A stretch of 64,000 bases of DNA from Pseudodesulfovibrio sp. S3. GTDB lineage: Bacteria; Desulfobacterota; Desulfovibrionia; Desulfovibrionales; Desulfovibrionaceae. The notes under the pieces were generated by a model. It saw only the letters and a list, made by a program, of their open reading frames with translations. It did not search any database and was not told the origin of the DNA. A program made the translations under genes and the position numbers. Below, in pieces: positions 52,361 through 62,508 of this stretch; position 1 is the first letter of the stretch, and every line of letters begins with the position of its first letter. The stretch is from the NCBI RefSeq assembly GCF_004025585.1, contig NZ_QTZO01000002.1, positions 310,001-374,000 on the forward strand, in the 5' to 3' direction.

Positions 52361-53314
52361 TTAAATACCCTTTTCCTGACCCTCAAGCTCGAGAATCTTC
52401 CATCCGTCCGTGCCCTTGATGAGGGCAAAGACCGAATCATCTTCCAGATTCTGATCCAGTTGTGCCACCTTGACCCGGTAGACGCCGAAGACCCGGACCT
52501 CGGCCACATCCTTATCCAGATAGATCAGTTCAAACCCCAGACCGGACGGGTCCACCTCGGACGTGCGCAGGGCTTGGTATGTGCCGCGCTGACGCTGGAT
52601 CTGCTTGAACACCTCAAGCTGAAAATCAAACCGGTCGCGCACGTGAGGCGCGAACAGCATAGGATAATCGTCATCCAGCGAGGCTTGCTTGACGTAAAAT
52701 TCTCTGAGCAGTTCCTTGATCTCTTCCGGCACCGAATTCTTCGTATCCACCGGCGGCGGAGCCGGCACGTGCACCGCCTGCACCGCCGTATCCCTCTCGC
52801 CGGCCATGGACGGACGACTCATCAGGGTGAGATAGAGTTTGACCTCGGAAACCGCCAGCTTCATCTTGGCCAGCGGCACCCCTTCAGGAAACACTTCGTC
52901 CACCACGACCCTGATCGATTTGAACGCATCGCCGTTGCACTCGATGATCTGCTCGCCCGGCTCGTCCCGGAGCCAGAACGGGAATTCGGTCCCGTCGGGA
53001 TAGACGATGCGCCCCGAACGGATGCGCCGGAACTTCTCGAACTGCCCCTCGCCCTGATGCCCGTTGTAAACACCCAATCGGGTAACCCGCACCGGAACAT
53101 CAAAGACAAATTCCATCCACTGTCCTTCACCGGACGAGATACTGCCCCCTGCCCAGGCCGTGGTCGGATCCCCGTCCATGAGATTCTCGGGAGCGTATGC
53201 CAGGACAAGGTCCATCTTGAAGCTGGAAACCTTGATATTCACGTCCATGGACAGGGCCGGACCGGCCATGAGCAGGGAGACCAGGAAGAGGATAATCAGA
53301 CTTGTTGCGCGCAT
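52361..53314 (-). CDS. secreted protein with discoidin-like N-terminal domain
   Basis: ATG 53312-53314 after AGGAGTGTGGTC; 317 residues. Signal peptide MRATSLIILFLVSLLMAGPA. The next 150 residues (ENLMDGDPTTAWAGG, GQWMEFVFDVPVRVTRLGVY, IRVVVDEVFPEG) resemble F5/8 type C (discoidin) folds as in NADase-type glycan-binding proteins. The C-terminal part (from LLREFYVKQASLDDDYPMLF) is an NTF2-like or YARHG-like beta region. Role unknown; periplasmic or outer surface. Confidence 0.75.
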   Translation of the reverse strand: MRATSLIILFLVSLLMAGPALSMDVNIKVSSFKMDLVLAYAPENLMDGDPTTAWAGGSISSGEGQWMEFVFDVPVRVTRLGVYNGHQGEGQFEKFRRIRSGRIVYPDGTEFPFWLRDEPGEQIIECNGDAFKSIRVVVDEVFPEGVPLAKMKLAVSEVKLYLTLMSRPSMAGERDTAVQAVHVPAPPPVDTKNSVPEEIKELLREFYVKQASLDDDYPMLFAPHVRDRFDFQLEVFKQIQRQRGTYQALRTSEVDPSGLGFELIYLDKDVAEVRVFGVYRVKVAQLDQNLEDDSVFALIKGTDGWKILELEGQEKGI

Positions 53315-53353
53315 GACCACACTCCTAGCACAAGACACATGGGCAGTCCCGCA

Positions 53354-53382
53354 CAAAAAAACGGGGGCCAATCGACCCCCGC
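53354..53382 (-). terminator. intrinsic terminator of ahcY
   Basis: Stem CGGGGG / CCCCCG with an eight-base loop; the A-run at 53354-53361 is a T-run on the minus strand, downstream of the ahcY stop. Confidence 0.88.
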
Positions 53383-53407
53383 TTACTATATTCAACGATA
53401 TTAATGA

Positions 53408-54865
<1,458 letters not shown>

Positions 54866-55777
54866 TTAATTTTTTTCTGCCTCGTACAAAACAACAACGA
54901 GGCCCATGTTGACAGAAAATTCCGTAACGGCACTGATGGTAAACCGGGCTTTCTCCAACCACACGCACATCTTTTCACGCGGGATACCAAGCCTTCGGTC
55001 ACCGTATTCCGAACGCATGAGTTCGTTCTCGTGCTGATCGAACTCGGCAATGATCAGCTTGCCGCCGATCTTGAGCACCCTGCCCGCCTCCCTGATGGCG
55101 TCTATGGGCCGGGTCAGGTGGTGCAGGACCAGGGACATGACCGTGCAGTCCGCTTCCCAGTCGCGCAGGGGCAGATGGGTCATCTCGCCGATGCGCAGGG
55201 ACATGCGTGCGTTGTCGGGGAACCGCTCCTCGGCCAGCTCCAGCATCTTGGGCGAGTTGTCCACACCGATGACCTTGTCAGACGAGCGGGACAGGATTTC
55301 CAGCATGTCGCCGGGCCCGCAGCCGATATCGGCGGCGCAGGCACACTCCGGCAGCCGTGCCTGGATCTCTCGACCCAAGTCGAGATCGCCCAGAACTTCG
55401 GCGGTCATGCGGTCCCACTCGGGAGCTATCTCATCAAAGAACTGACGCGTGGCGGCAGTCCGTTCCCTGACGACCTTCTCGGCCCGATTGCGGTCCCGCT
55501 TCAACTCAGCTTCGCCTTCAAGCAACGCACTGACGCCGTTCAGGAACATGCGCCCCGGCCCGTCTTCGCTGACCCGGTAGAAGGCCCACAACCCTTCCCG
55601 GCGCACATGCACCAGACCGGACTCGGACAAGATCTTGAGATGACGGGAAATACGGGACTGCCCCATCTCCATGACCTGGACGATTTCACCGACGTTCAGC
55701 TCGTATTCCAGCAGAACGTTGACCAGTCGCGCCCGCGTATCGTCAGACAATGCTTTGCAATATTTTATTATTTCCAT
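54866..55777 (-). CDS. ArsR-family regulator fused to SAM-dependent methyltransferase
   Basis: I start at ATG 55775-55777 (MEIIKYCKALSDDTRARLVN), though GTG 55784-55786 is possible. Residues 1-90: ArsR winged helix with MGQSRISRHLKILSESGLVH. Residues about 110-300: class I methyltransferase, ADIGCGPGDMLEIL, IGVDNSPKMLEL and LRDWEADCTVMSLVLHHL. Known as an architecture next to ahcY or met genes in delta-proteobacteria. Likely senses or uses SAM/SAH and controls the methyl cycle; a palindromic operator is just upstream. Confidence 0.88.
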   Translation of the reverse strand: MEIIKYCKALSDDTRARLVNVLLEYELNVGEIVQVMEMGQSRISRHLKILSESGLVHVRREGLWAFYRVSEDGPGRMFLNGVSALLEGEAELKRDRNRAEKVVRERTAATRQFFDEIAPEWDRMTAEVLGDLDLGREIQARLPECACAADIGCGPGDMLEILSRSSDKVIGVDNSPKMLELAEERFPDNARMSLRIGEMTHLPLRDWEADCTVMSLVLHHLTRPIDAIREAGRVLKIGGKLIIAEFDQHENELMRSEYGDRRLGIPREKMCVWLEKARFTISAVTEFSVNMGLVVVLYEAEKN

Positions 55778-55789
55778 ATTTTTCACTCT

Positions 55790-55809
55790 ATATCAGTATA
55801 TCTTGATAT
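55790..55809. promoter_or_regulatory. palindromic operator candidate upstream of ArsR-methyltransferase
   Basis: ATATCA (55790-55795) and TGATAT (55804-55809) as inverted arms around GTATATCT, size and AT-richness typical of ArsR/SmtB operators. It lies 13 bases before the start, fitting autoregulation. Confidence 0.5.
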
Positions 55810-55941
55810 AAGGAATATCCGACTTCTAGCCCATGAACCCCAGACCCGTCAAGCCCTGTATGAACCGAGTCTCAATCTATCATTGAGCTAAAAACCAGCC
55901 TTAGGTATAGTGCCCTGAAACATAACCAATGAGGAATCCCC

Positions 55942-56730
55942 ATGAAACTTACCCTTCCGTTAATCCTGATCGCCTGCCTTGCTCTCACCGCCTGCTCCGC
56001 CGCCACACAGAACATTCCCGTCAGCAGCAACCCTGACGGAGCCCTGGTCTTTGCCGACGGCAACCAGGTCGGACAAACCCCCTGCAACGTGACCCTGGAA
56101 AAGACGCAGCCGCATATATTGACATTCAAGAAAGACGGATTTCACCAGGTCGATGTCCAGATATCCCAAAAATACGACACGACAGGCGTCACCCGCGACG
56201 CGGCACAATCCGGCCTCAGCACCAGCTCCATGGGAGCCAATACCGAAGGTGCCGTGGCCAATGCCCTGATGACCATGGGCGCCGATGAGCAGAGCGGCGA
56301 CGCCTATGTCCTCTCCCCCAGTTCCGTGGTCGTCCGACTGCAACCCATTGAGGCGCAGACCTCCCAGGCTGAAGGCGGGCAGGCCCCCATCGTCATCTCC
56401 AGTGACCAACTCGCCCCCGAAGACCGGGAGGCACTGGTCAAAACGACCGAGCCAGCGACACTGGGCAGCGCCATTGAGAACAACCCGACCCAAGAAGCCG
56501 AGGCCCTGCTGGAAGGCGCAGCCGTTGCAGCCCCGACCGTGGGAACCGAAAAGGAAGTGAGCCATCACTCCCACACCTCCACCCACTACAACGGTGACGG
56601 GTCAATGAAACAGACTTCCTCCTCCAGCTCGGTGAAAGTGGGCGTACACGTCAACCCGGTGGAGGCAGGACTCGGAGTCCTTCACCTGCTGGAAGACGCA
56701 GAGGGCGGCACGGATCAATCCAAAGAATAA
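55942..56730 (+). CDS. PEGA-domain lipoprotein
   Basis: MKLTLPLILIACLALTAC is a lipoprotein signal (LTAC). The mature N-terminus QNIPVSSNPDGALVFADGNQ, VGQTPCNVTLEKT, HILTFKKDGF is a PEGA repeat. The rest is low-complexity acidic with a His/Ser-rich segment (SHHSHTSTHYNGDGS). 262 residues. A shorter paralogue is at 57803; both lie around a universal stress gene. Confidence 0.82.
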   Translation: MKLTLPLILIACLALTACSAATQNIPVSSNPDGALVFADGNQVGQTPCNVTLEKTQPHILTFKKDGFHQVDVQISQKYDTTGVTRDAAQSGLSTSSMGANTEGAVANALMTMGADEQSGDAYVLSPSSVVVRLQPIEAQTSQAEGGQAPIVISSDQLAPEDREALVKTTEPATLGSAIENNPTQEAEALLEGAAVAAPTVGTEKEVSHHSHTSTHYNGDGSMKQTSSSSSVKVGVHVNPVEAGLGVLHLLEDAEGGTDQSKE

Positions 56731-56903
56731 ACACAACAATACCAAGAGGCCCTGCATCAGCGGGGCCTTTTCCTTTTCCAGTCGGTCAGACTTCCGATAA
56801 TGCTTGCTCTGCTCATCCGAATTTTGCAATAGTAGCATTGGACAGCCGCCAAGCCGGTTGGCGGAATGCAGAACAACACTCACCGGCACGACAAGGAGGC
56901 GAT

Positions 56904-57794
56904 ATGTTCAAAAAGATTCTCCTGGCTGTAACTCCGCAGATCGACACTCCGACCGCACCCAGAGCGGCCTTTGACCTTGCCCGCAAGCGCGGGGCGGAAC
57001 TGGTGCTGTTCCACGCCCTGCCCATCGGCAGGGACGCTTGGTGTTCCTTTGACGACACCATTCCGGCACAGGCCCTGAATGAATCGGCCAAAGTGAAAAT
57101 CGCTGAATACTACGCAGACGACCTTAAGGACATCCCCAAACATTCCATACGGGTGGCCTGCGGTCCTGCCCATGAAGAGATGCTCAAGGTTATCCACTCC
57201 GAAGGCGTGGACCTGATCGTCATGGGACACCACACCCAGGCCGTACACCGCCCCGATCGCATGTGGGGTGTAGTGGACACCACCATCCGCAAGGTTTGCG
57301 CCAATGTCTTTGCTCCGGTCATGGTGGTGACCAACGAAATGACTCCGGGCGCTGAAATAAAGCGCATGGTCATGGCCACCGACTTCTCCACCCCTTCGGA
57401 CTCGGCCCTGTGTTATGCAATCCAGCTCGCCGCCGCCAATGACGCACACCTGGACATATTCCACGTGCTGGACATCGGCCAGACCACCCCAAACCCCAAA
57501 TATTACATGCAGTCCATGGATATCTTCATCGACAAGGCCCTGGCGAGGATGCAGAAGAAATACGCCGTGGCCCTGACAGGCATCAGCCACGCCTTCCACT
57601 GCTGGGAAGGTATCCCGTACATCGAGATACTCAAACAGGCCCGTTGGGAGCAGGCGGATCTGGTGATCATGGCCCAGTACTCAGGCAGCGAAGAACCGGC
57701 CAAACCGGCCATAGGGTCCACCTCCATCCAGGTGGCGCTCTCTCCCGGCTGCCCGGTCATCATCGTCAATTATCGGGCCCGTGTCTGCATGTAG
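56904..57794 (+). CDS. universal stress protein, tandem UspA
   Basis: ATG 56904 after AAGGAGGCGAT; 296 residues with two Usp domains. Domain 1 (about 1-140): FKKILLAVTPQIDTPTAPRA ... DLIVMGHHTQ; domain 2 (from about 150): KRMVMATDFSTPSDSALCYA ... DLVIMAQYSG, VALSPGCPVIIV. The G-2x-G-9x-G(S/T) ATP-binding signature is incomplete in domain 1. Cytoplasmic, stress-associated. Confidence 0.9.
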   Translation: MFKKILLAVTPQIDTPTAPRAAFDLARKRGAELVLFHALPIGRDAWCSFDDTIPAQALNESAKVKIAEYYADDLKDIPKHSIRVACGPAHEEMLKVIHSEGVDLIVMGHHTQAVHRPDRMWGVVDTTIRKVCANVFAPVMVVTNEMTPGAEIKRMVMATDFSTPSDSALCYAIQLAAANDAHLDIFHVLDIGQTTPNPKYYMQSMDIFIDKALARMQKKYAVALTGISHAFHCWEGIPYIEILKQARWEQADLVIMAQYSGSEEPAKPAIGSTSIQVALSPGCPVIIVNYRARVCM

Positions 57795-57802
57795 GGAATT
57801 CA

Positions 57803-58222
57803 ATGACCAAAAGAGCGGCCCCCATATATATGATAATATGCCTGCTCACGCTGTGCGCCTGCGGTGTGCCCAAGCAGAATATTCCGGTTTCGACCGACCC
57901 CATCGGCGCGACCGTCTACCTCGACGGCAAAAAGACATGCACCACCCCCTGCTCGGTCAATCCGGACAAACAGTCCGATCACCTCATCACCATCGTCAAA
58001 GAGGGCTATGCGCAGGAGGAAGTCATCCTGAAACGCGAATTCAAACCGGATCGGGCCATCCGTGACGGGCTGATCACCGGTATCATCAGGGGGGGCGATC
58101 CCGAGGGCGTTGCTTCTGCCACGGCCCAGGAAGTGGACGAACAGGAACGCAGCGGCGATGCCTACGTGCTGAAACCGGCCCTCGTCACCATCAAACTGAC
58201 CCCCAAGGGCGACGAGATTTAA
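57803..58222 (+). CDS. PEGA-domain lipoprotein (139 aa)
   Basis: MTKRAAPIYMIICLLTLCAC is a lipoprotein signal; then KQNIPVSTDPIGATVYLDGK, KTCTTPCSVNPDK and ITIVKEGYAQEEV form a PEGA repeat. The ending GDAYVLKPALVTIKL matches GDAYVLSPSSVVVRL in the 55942 gene, so they are paralogues. Eight bases after the stress-protein stop, so likely in the same transcript. Confidence 0.82.
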   Translation: MTKRAAPIYMIICLLTLCACGVPKQNIPVSTDPIGATVYLDGKKTCTTPCSVNPDKQSDHLITIVKEGYAQEEVILKREFKPDRAIRDGLITGIIRGGDPEGVASATAQEVDEQERSGDAYVLKPALVTIKLTPKGDEI

Positions 58223-58225
58223 CCC

Positions 58226-58714
58226 ATGGTCTTTTACAGACGCACCTACGACCGGCCCGGACGGTCCAACCGGGTACAGCCCGTTGGCTCGGCCCTGCCC
58301 CGTTTTCTGGACAAACTGGACACCACCGGCGGATATGCCCTGGCCAGACTGTGGCGTGCCTGGGACAGCCTCATGGGAGAAATGGCTCAGATCGCCCGGC
58401 CGCTGGGCCACCGAGGCTCGAAAATCATCCTGGCAGCCGAGGACCCGATGGTCATGCAGGAAGCCCAGTATCTGGGCCCTCTGCTGCTCGATAAAATAAA
58501 CGGTTTCCTGGGCGAAGAAGTCTTTGACAAGGTGGTGTTCGAACTGCTAAACGGCAGAGTTCCTTTGGACGGAGAAGTCCGGCCGGAGGCTCCCGAGCCT
58601 CCGAGGAAACTTAAAAGACCTGAGAAGTTAGGCAACTTGAATAAAGAGCTGGACCCCGATTCGCCAGTGGGCAGATGTTATCGGGCGTACCAACGATTGT
58701 TTGACGACTCATAA
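58226..58714 (+). CDS. DUF721/DciA-like protein
   Basis: 162 residues, three bases after the lipoprotein stop. The RLWRAWDSLMGEMAQIARPL segment followed by GSKIILAAEDPMVMQEAQYL, ending GPLLLDKINGFLGEEVFDKV, matches the DUF721 KH-like fold of DciA, the ancestral loader of the DnaB helicase. Role in replication start is an inference from the family. Confidence 0.8.
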   Translation: MVFYRRTYDRPGRSNRVQPVGSALPRFLDKLDTTGGYALARLWRAWDSLMGEMAQIARPLGHRGSKIILAAEDPMVMQEAQYLGPLLLDKINGFLGEEVFDKVVFELLNGRVPLDGEVRPEAPEPPRKLKRPEKLGNLNKELDPDSPVGRCYRAYQRLFDDS

Positions 58715-58753
58715 CCACATTTTAGCCTCAGGGCTTTTTTTAAGGAGTACACC

Positions 58754-59104
58754 ATGAGTGAAGAAGTAAAAGAAATTTCCTTTGACGAGCTTGGCCTGAC
58801 CAAGCCCCTGGAGAAAATGACCGCCAAGGAGCTGCGCGCTCTTTGCGTGGAAAAACTCCCCATGATCGTCGGCGCCTCCGGCAAGGACAAGGACGCCCTT
58901 GTTCAGGAGATCAAGGACGCCTTCGGCATCGTCGATGAAGAACAGGTCTCTCCCTACAAGAAGCAGATCGCCGAAATCAAGAGGCAGATCCGTGCCCTGC
59001 GCGCCCAAAAGAATGAAATGGAAGACCGCGGCAAGCGCACCTTCATTCGCCGCAAGATCAACACGCTGAAGAAGCGTACCCGCAAGCTCGCACGCGCAAT
59101 TTAA
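58754..59104 (+). CDS. conserved hypothetical with SAP/Rho-N-like segment (116 aa)
   Basis: ATG with AAGGAGTACACC upstream. PLEKMTAKELRALCVEKLPM then GKDKDALVQEIKDAFGI resembles the SAP/Rho-N helix-extended-helix, and the C-terminal half is a very basic coiled coil (KQIAEIKRQIRALRAQKNEM then RRKINTLKKRTRKLARAI), suggesting nucleic-acid binding. Upstream of tRNA-Gln and tRNA-Glu. Confidence 0.75.
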   Translation: MSEEVKEISFDELGLTKPLEKMTAKELRALCVEKLPMIVGASGKDKDALVQEIKDAFGIVDEEQVSPYKKQIAEIKRQIRALRAQKNEMEDRGKRTFIRRKINTLKKRTRKLARAI

Positions 59105-59164
59105 TTTTGCGCTAAAAAGGAGTTGACATAAGGGGGCCTAACCCTTAAATCATCTTCTCGCTAC

Positions 59165-59239
59165 TGGGCTGTCGTTCAATTGGCAGGACGACGGGTTCTG
59201 GCTCCGTTAATCAAGGTTCGAGTCCTTGCAGCCCAGCCA
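59165..59239 (+). tRNA. tRNA-Gln (CTG)
   Basis: 75 nt: acceptor TGGGCTG / CAGCCCA, anticodon stem ACGGG with loop TTCTGGC (anticodon CTG) closing TCCGT, T-arm GGTTCGAGTCC, encoded CCA. Confidence 0.95.
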
Positions 59240-59247
59240 AATATTGC

Positions 59248-59325
59248 GTCCCCATCGTCTAGCCTGGTCCAGGACGGCGGCCTTTCACGCCGTTAACAGG
59301 GGTTCAAATCCCCTTGGGGACGCCA
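59248..59325 (+). tRNA. tRNA-Glu (TTC)
   Basis: 78 nt: acceptor GTCCCCA / TGGGGAC, anticodon loop CTTTCAC (anticodon TTC), T-arm GGTTCAAATCC, encoded CCA. Only eight bases after tRNA-Gln, so the two are one transcript. Confidence 0.95.
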
Positions 59326-59337
59326 TAAGAAAGCATA

Positions 59338-59372
59338 GGGTTACGGTTTAAACCGTAACCCTTTTCTTTTTT
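59338..59372 (+). terminator. terminator of the tRNA pair
   Basis: Perfect 24-base palindrome GGGTTACGGTTT / AAACCGTAACCC followed by CTTTTCTTTTTT. Confidence 0.85.
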
Positions 59373-59612
59373 CTCCTTACAATCTCGAACAACGCCCCTC
59401 CCGGGGGAAGCCCGGGACAGCAGGCGCCGCTAACTCCTCAAGACCTGTGAAAAAAAGCGCCGCTACGCAACAGCGCTCAGCTATTCCGATTCTCGTTGAC
59501 GATGCCCTCCCCTGATGAATATAATCATACTGTTCATATTGTACTCGACGGATCGCAGCCCCAAGAGACCTCGCTGAAAATTCGAGAAGGGTTGAATACA
59601 ACCAAGGGAAGC

Positions 59613-60383
59613 ATGAAAAGGACCGCCGCAACGACATTGACCCTATCCTATGCAAAGGGCATGGGTATACGGCTGTGGGCTTCCTTCAAGGATCTGCTGC
59701 CCATCATTCTGGTCATAGCCTTCTTTCAGGGCGTGGTGCTCCGGCAGCCCCTGCCGGACGTACTGGGAGTCCTGCAAGGGGCCTTGCTCGTGGTCTTGGG
59801 CCTGACCCTGTTCATACAGGGACTTGAGATCGGGCTGTTCCCCATCGGTGAGCAGATGGCACATGCCCTGGCGCGCAAGGGCAGTCTGTTCTGGCTGCTG
59901 ACATTCTCCTTTGCCCTGGGGTTTGCCACGACCGTGGCGGAACCGGCGCTCATCGCCGTTGCGGCCGAAGCCGCCAGCATCGCCTCGAAAGGAGGACTCA
60001 TCCTGCCAGGCGAGGCCTCCATGAACAGCTATGCCATGGGACTGCGTCTGTCCGTGGCATTATCCGTAGGACTGTCCATCCTCATCGGCGTACTTCGCAT
60101 CCTGCGCGGTTGGCCTGTGCACCACCTGATCATCGGCGGCTACGTGCTGGTCATGATCATGACCATCTTCGCTCCGAAGGAAATCGTGGGCATCGCCTAC
60201 GACGCAGGGGGTGTGACCACCTCGACGGTGACTGTCCCCCTGGTGGCGGCACTCGGGGTTGGGCTTGCATCCATAATCAAGGGACGCAATCCGCTGACCG
60301 ACGGTTTCGGCCTGATCGCGTTCGCGTCCCTGCTGCCGATGATTGCCGTGATCGGGTACGGCCTGTTCATCTTCGGCATATAG
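59613..60383 (+). CDS. DUF1538 membrane protein (1 of 2)
   Basis: ATG 59613 ([20 protein letters not shown]) after AAGGGAAGC; 256 residues, about 6-7 [37 protein letters not shown] and [20 protein letters not shown] are repeated in the next gene, so the two are halves of one transporter-type unit. DUF1538 proteins are membrane proteins of unknown substrate, often beside PII-like regulators. Confidence 0.85.
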   Translation: MKRTAATTLTLSYAKGMGIRLWASFKDLLPIILVIAFFQGVVLRQPLPDVLGVLQGALLVVLGLTLFIQGLEIGLFPIGEQMAHALARKGSLFWLLTFSFALGFATTVAEPALIAVAAEAASIASKGGLILPGEASMNSYAMGLRLSVALSVGLSILIGVLRILRGWPVHHLIIGGYVLVMIMTIFAPKEIVGIAYDAGGVTTSTVTVPLVAALGVGLASIIKGRNPLTDGFGLIAFASLLPMIAVIGYGLFIFGI

Positions 60384-60396
60384 CAAGGAGACAAGG

Positions 60397-61182
60397 ATGG
60401 AATTACTTTCCGAGTTCATCACAGCCTTTCTCTCTACATGCCGCGACGTGTTGCCCATCGTTGCCCTGCTTGTCGGTTTTCAACTGTTCGTGCTCCGGCA
60501 GCCCATTGCACATCCGAAACGGCTGGTCCTGGGCGGAGTGTATGTGGTCATCGGCCTTGCCCTGTTCCTGATGGGTCTTGAAAAAGCCCTGTTCCCTGTC
60601 GGACGAATAATGGCCGCCCAGCTTTCCCATCCGTCTTTCCTGATGGGAGGAGCCGAAGCCGTTTCCAGTTGGACCGCCTACGGCTGGATATACGTATTCG
60701 CCGCAATGATCGGTTTTTCCACGACCATTGCCGAACCGTCTCTTCTGGCCGTGGCCCTGAAGGCCAAGGAGGTCTCGGGCGGCGGCATCAGCCAATGGGG
60801 GCTGCGGATAACTGTGGCTCTGGGCGTAGCCGTGGGCATCGCCCTGGGAACCTTCCGCATAGTCACAGGCACGCCATTGTACATTTACATTCTCGTCGGC
60901 TATGTTGTGGTCATCGCACAGACGTTCTTTGCCCCGAAAAAGATCATCGCCCTTGCGTATGATTCGGGTGGGGTGACCACCTCGACAGTGACCGTGCCGC
61001 TGGTGGCCGCTCTGGGTCTGGGATTGTCGGAAGCCGTCCCGGGCAGCGACCCGGCCATTGACGGATTCGGGCTGATCGCCTTTGCCAGCCTGTTCCCGAT
61101 CATTTCCGTCATGACTTACGCCCAGTTGACGCAGTGGGCGACCAATCGCCGAACCAAATCCAATACAGGGGGTACCCAATGA
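60397..61182 (+). CDS. DUF1538 membrane protein (2 of 2)
   Basis: 261 residues. DVLPIVALLVGFQLFVLRQP, TTIAEPSLLAVALKA and [20 protein letters not shown] mirror the first copy. 13 bases after it, and overlapping the PII-like gene start by four bases. The pair most likely forms a heterodimeric membrane unit. Confidence 0.85.
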   Translation: MELLSEFITAFLSTCRDVLPIVALLVGFQLFVLRQPIAHPKRLVLGGVYVVIGLALFLMGLEKALFPVGRIMAAQLSHPSFLMGGAEAVSSWTAYGWIYVFAAMIGFSTTIAEPSLLAVALKAKEVSGGGISQWGLRITVALGVAVGIALGTFRIVTGTPLYIYILVGYVVVIAQTFFAPKKIIALAYDSGGVTTSTVTVPLVAALGLGLSEAVPGSDPAIDGFGLIAFASLFPIISVMTYAQLTQWATNRRTKSNTGGTQ

Positions 61183-61526
61183 GATTCAAACTTATACTCG
61201 CTGCGGTCAAAACACACAGGACCGATCCCATCGTGGATGCCGCAAAGGCCGTGGGTGCCACCGGGGCGACCATCATTGCCGGGCGCGGGACCGGAATGCG
61301 CGAAGCATTGACATTTTTTGGACTTGCCTTGGAAGATCAAACCGATATCGTCATGTTCCTGTTGGAGGAACACCTTGTCAATCCTGTTCTGAAGAGCATA
61401 GAAGACGCCGGAGAATTCAAGAAACCCGGAACCGGAATAGCCCTGGTCCTGCCCGTCGAGCAGGTCGTCGGCATGGAGAGCCAGATCGAACGGTTCAAGG
61501 AAGAGGTCAGGGAAAAGTACCTGTAA
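61179..61526 (+). CDS. PII-like signalling protein
   Basis: ATG 61179 overlaps the DUF1538 stop; 115 residues. MRFKLILAAVKTHRTDPIVD, AAKAVGATGATIIAGRGTGM and GTGIALVLPVEQVVG match the GlnB-like fold, but the T-loop is short and lacks the uridylylated Tyr. Probably binds a nucleotide and gates the DUF1538 pair. Confidence 0.8.
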   Translation: MRFKLILAAVKTHRTDPIVDAAKAVGATGATIIAGRGTGMREALTFFGLALEDQTDIVMFLLEEHLVNPVLKSIEDAGEFKKPGTGIALVLPVEQVVGMESQIERFKEEVREKYL

Positions 61527-61573
61527 ACGACTGTCGAGCCGTGGTGACGCCGTCATCCGGCCTTGGAGGGAGT

Positions 61574-61969
61574 ATGTCTGAACCCATTGTCCGCGTTGGC
61601 GATGTCATGAGTAAAGAAATATTGAGCATCGATGGTATGACCTCGGCCTCCGAGGCTGCCAGAAAGATGCGCGAAATGCGCGTGTCCGAACTCCTGGTGG
61701 ATCGCCGCCACGAAGATGACGCCTGGGGAGTGGTGACCATTACCGATCTGGTCAAGAAGGTCATTGTTCCCGGATTGGATGGAGATAAGGTCGATGTATA
61801 TGAGATCATGACCAAACCGATCATCACTGTCCCGGCCAGGATGGACATCCGATACGCCGTTCGCCTGATGAACAGAACCGGAGTACGCAGCGCCCCGGTC
61901 GAAGACATGGGCGAGGTGGTCGGCATGGTAACGCTCTCGTCCCTGGTCCTGAACAACAATCTGCTATGA
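61574..61969 (+). CDS. CBS-domain pair protein
   Basis: ATG 61574 after TTGGAGGGAGT; 131 residues with two CBS motifs: VGDVMSKEILSIDGMTSASE ... ITDLVKK and VYEIMTKPIITVPARMDIRY ... GVRSAPVEDMGEVVGMVTLS. Binds adenosine nucleotides in known members. Last gene of the DUF1538 cluster; may sense energy state for it. Confidence 0.88.
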   Translation: MSEPIVRVGDVMSKEILSIDGMTSASEAARKMREMRVSELLVDRRHEDDAWGVVTITDLVKKVIVPGLDGDKVDVYEIMTKPIITVPARMDIRYAVRLMNRTGVRSAPVEDMGEVVGMVTLSSLVLNNNLL

Positions 61970-62018
61970 CTCTTTGCCCGCAAAGAACCATTGATCAAAA
62001 CCGACAAGGAGTGTCGCC

Positions 62019-62186
62019 ATGTGGTTTTTCCACGCCGCCCTGCAGTCCGTAATGAACATGAAACGCAGGTGCAAACGTTGCGGAAAGACACAACTCGTCC
62101 GCCTGGTGGACAAGAACAAGACCGTATCCTGCAAGCAGTGCGGCGGAGAACTGCCGCCGCCTAAGGACCGTGCCGGATCGGATTAA
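62019..62186 (+). CDS. small zinc-ribbon protein (55 aa)
   Basis: ATG 62019 after AAGGAGTGTCGCC. MWFFHAALQSVMNMKRRCKR then CGKTQLVRLVDKNKTVSCKQ and CGGEL: two CxxC knuckles (CKRC, CKQC) of a zinc ribbon. Very small, function unknown. Follows the CBS gene by 50 bases. Confidence 0.65.
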   Translation: MWFFHAALQSVMNMKRRCKRCGKTQLVRLVDKNKTVSCKQCGGELPPPKDRAGSD

Positions 62187-62286
62187 ATCCGGGCACAGCG
62201 CCGGAGCAGAAAAACCGAGTTCTTCCCGAAAGTGTGCCCGCGGTTTCACGGCACAGCTTCGCAACCGGGACGGGGCTGTCAATTCT

Positions 62287-62508
62287 TCAGTGCGTCGACT
62301 CTTCCGCCGCCCGCTCCAATTCACCCAACAGGACGTCGAGATCAAGGCCGTAGCGTTCAGCCACGATTGTCACGGTTTCAAAGAGCGCCTTGCAGAGCAG
62401 GCATTCACCAGCCTGTTCGTCAAACGAATGAAAAACCGCTTCCGTGGCCCGGTATCGGTACACGATATCCAGGAGCGTCATGTCAGAGGTGATGCGGCGG
62501 CCGGTCAT
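62287..62508 (-). CDS. DUF1858-like small protein
   Basis: 73 residues: SDMTLLDIVYRYRATEAVFH then SFDEQAGECLLCKALFETVT. The conserved DIVxxYP-like N-terminus and a CxxC (CLLC) fit the DUF1858/hybrid-cluster-associated group. It overlaps the end of the upstream kinase-fold gene by four bases (start 62508, stop of neighbour 62505). Confidence 0.7.
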   Translation of the reverse strand: MTGRRITSDMTLLDIVYRYRATEAVFHSFDEQAGECLLCKALFETVTIVAERYGLDLDVLLGELERAAEESTH

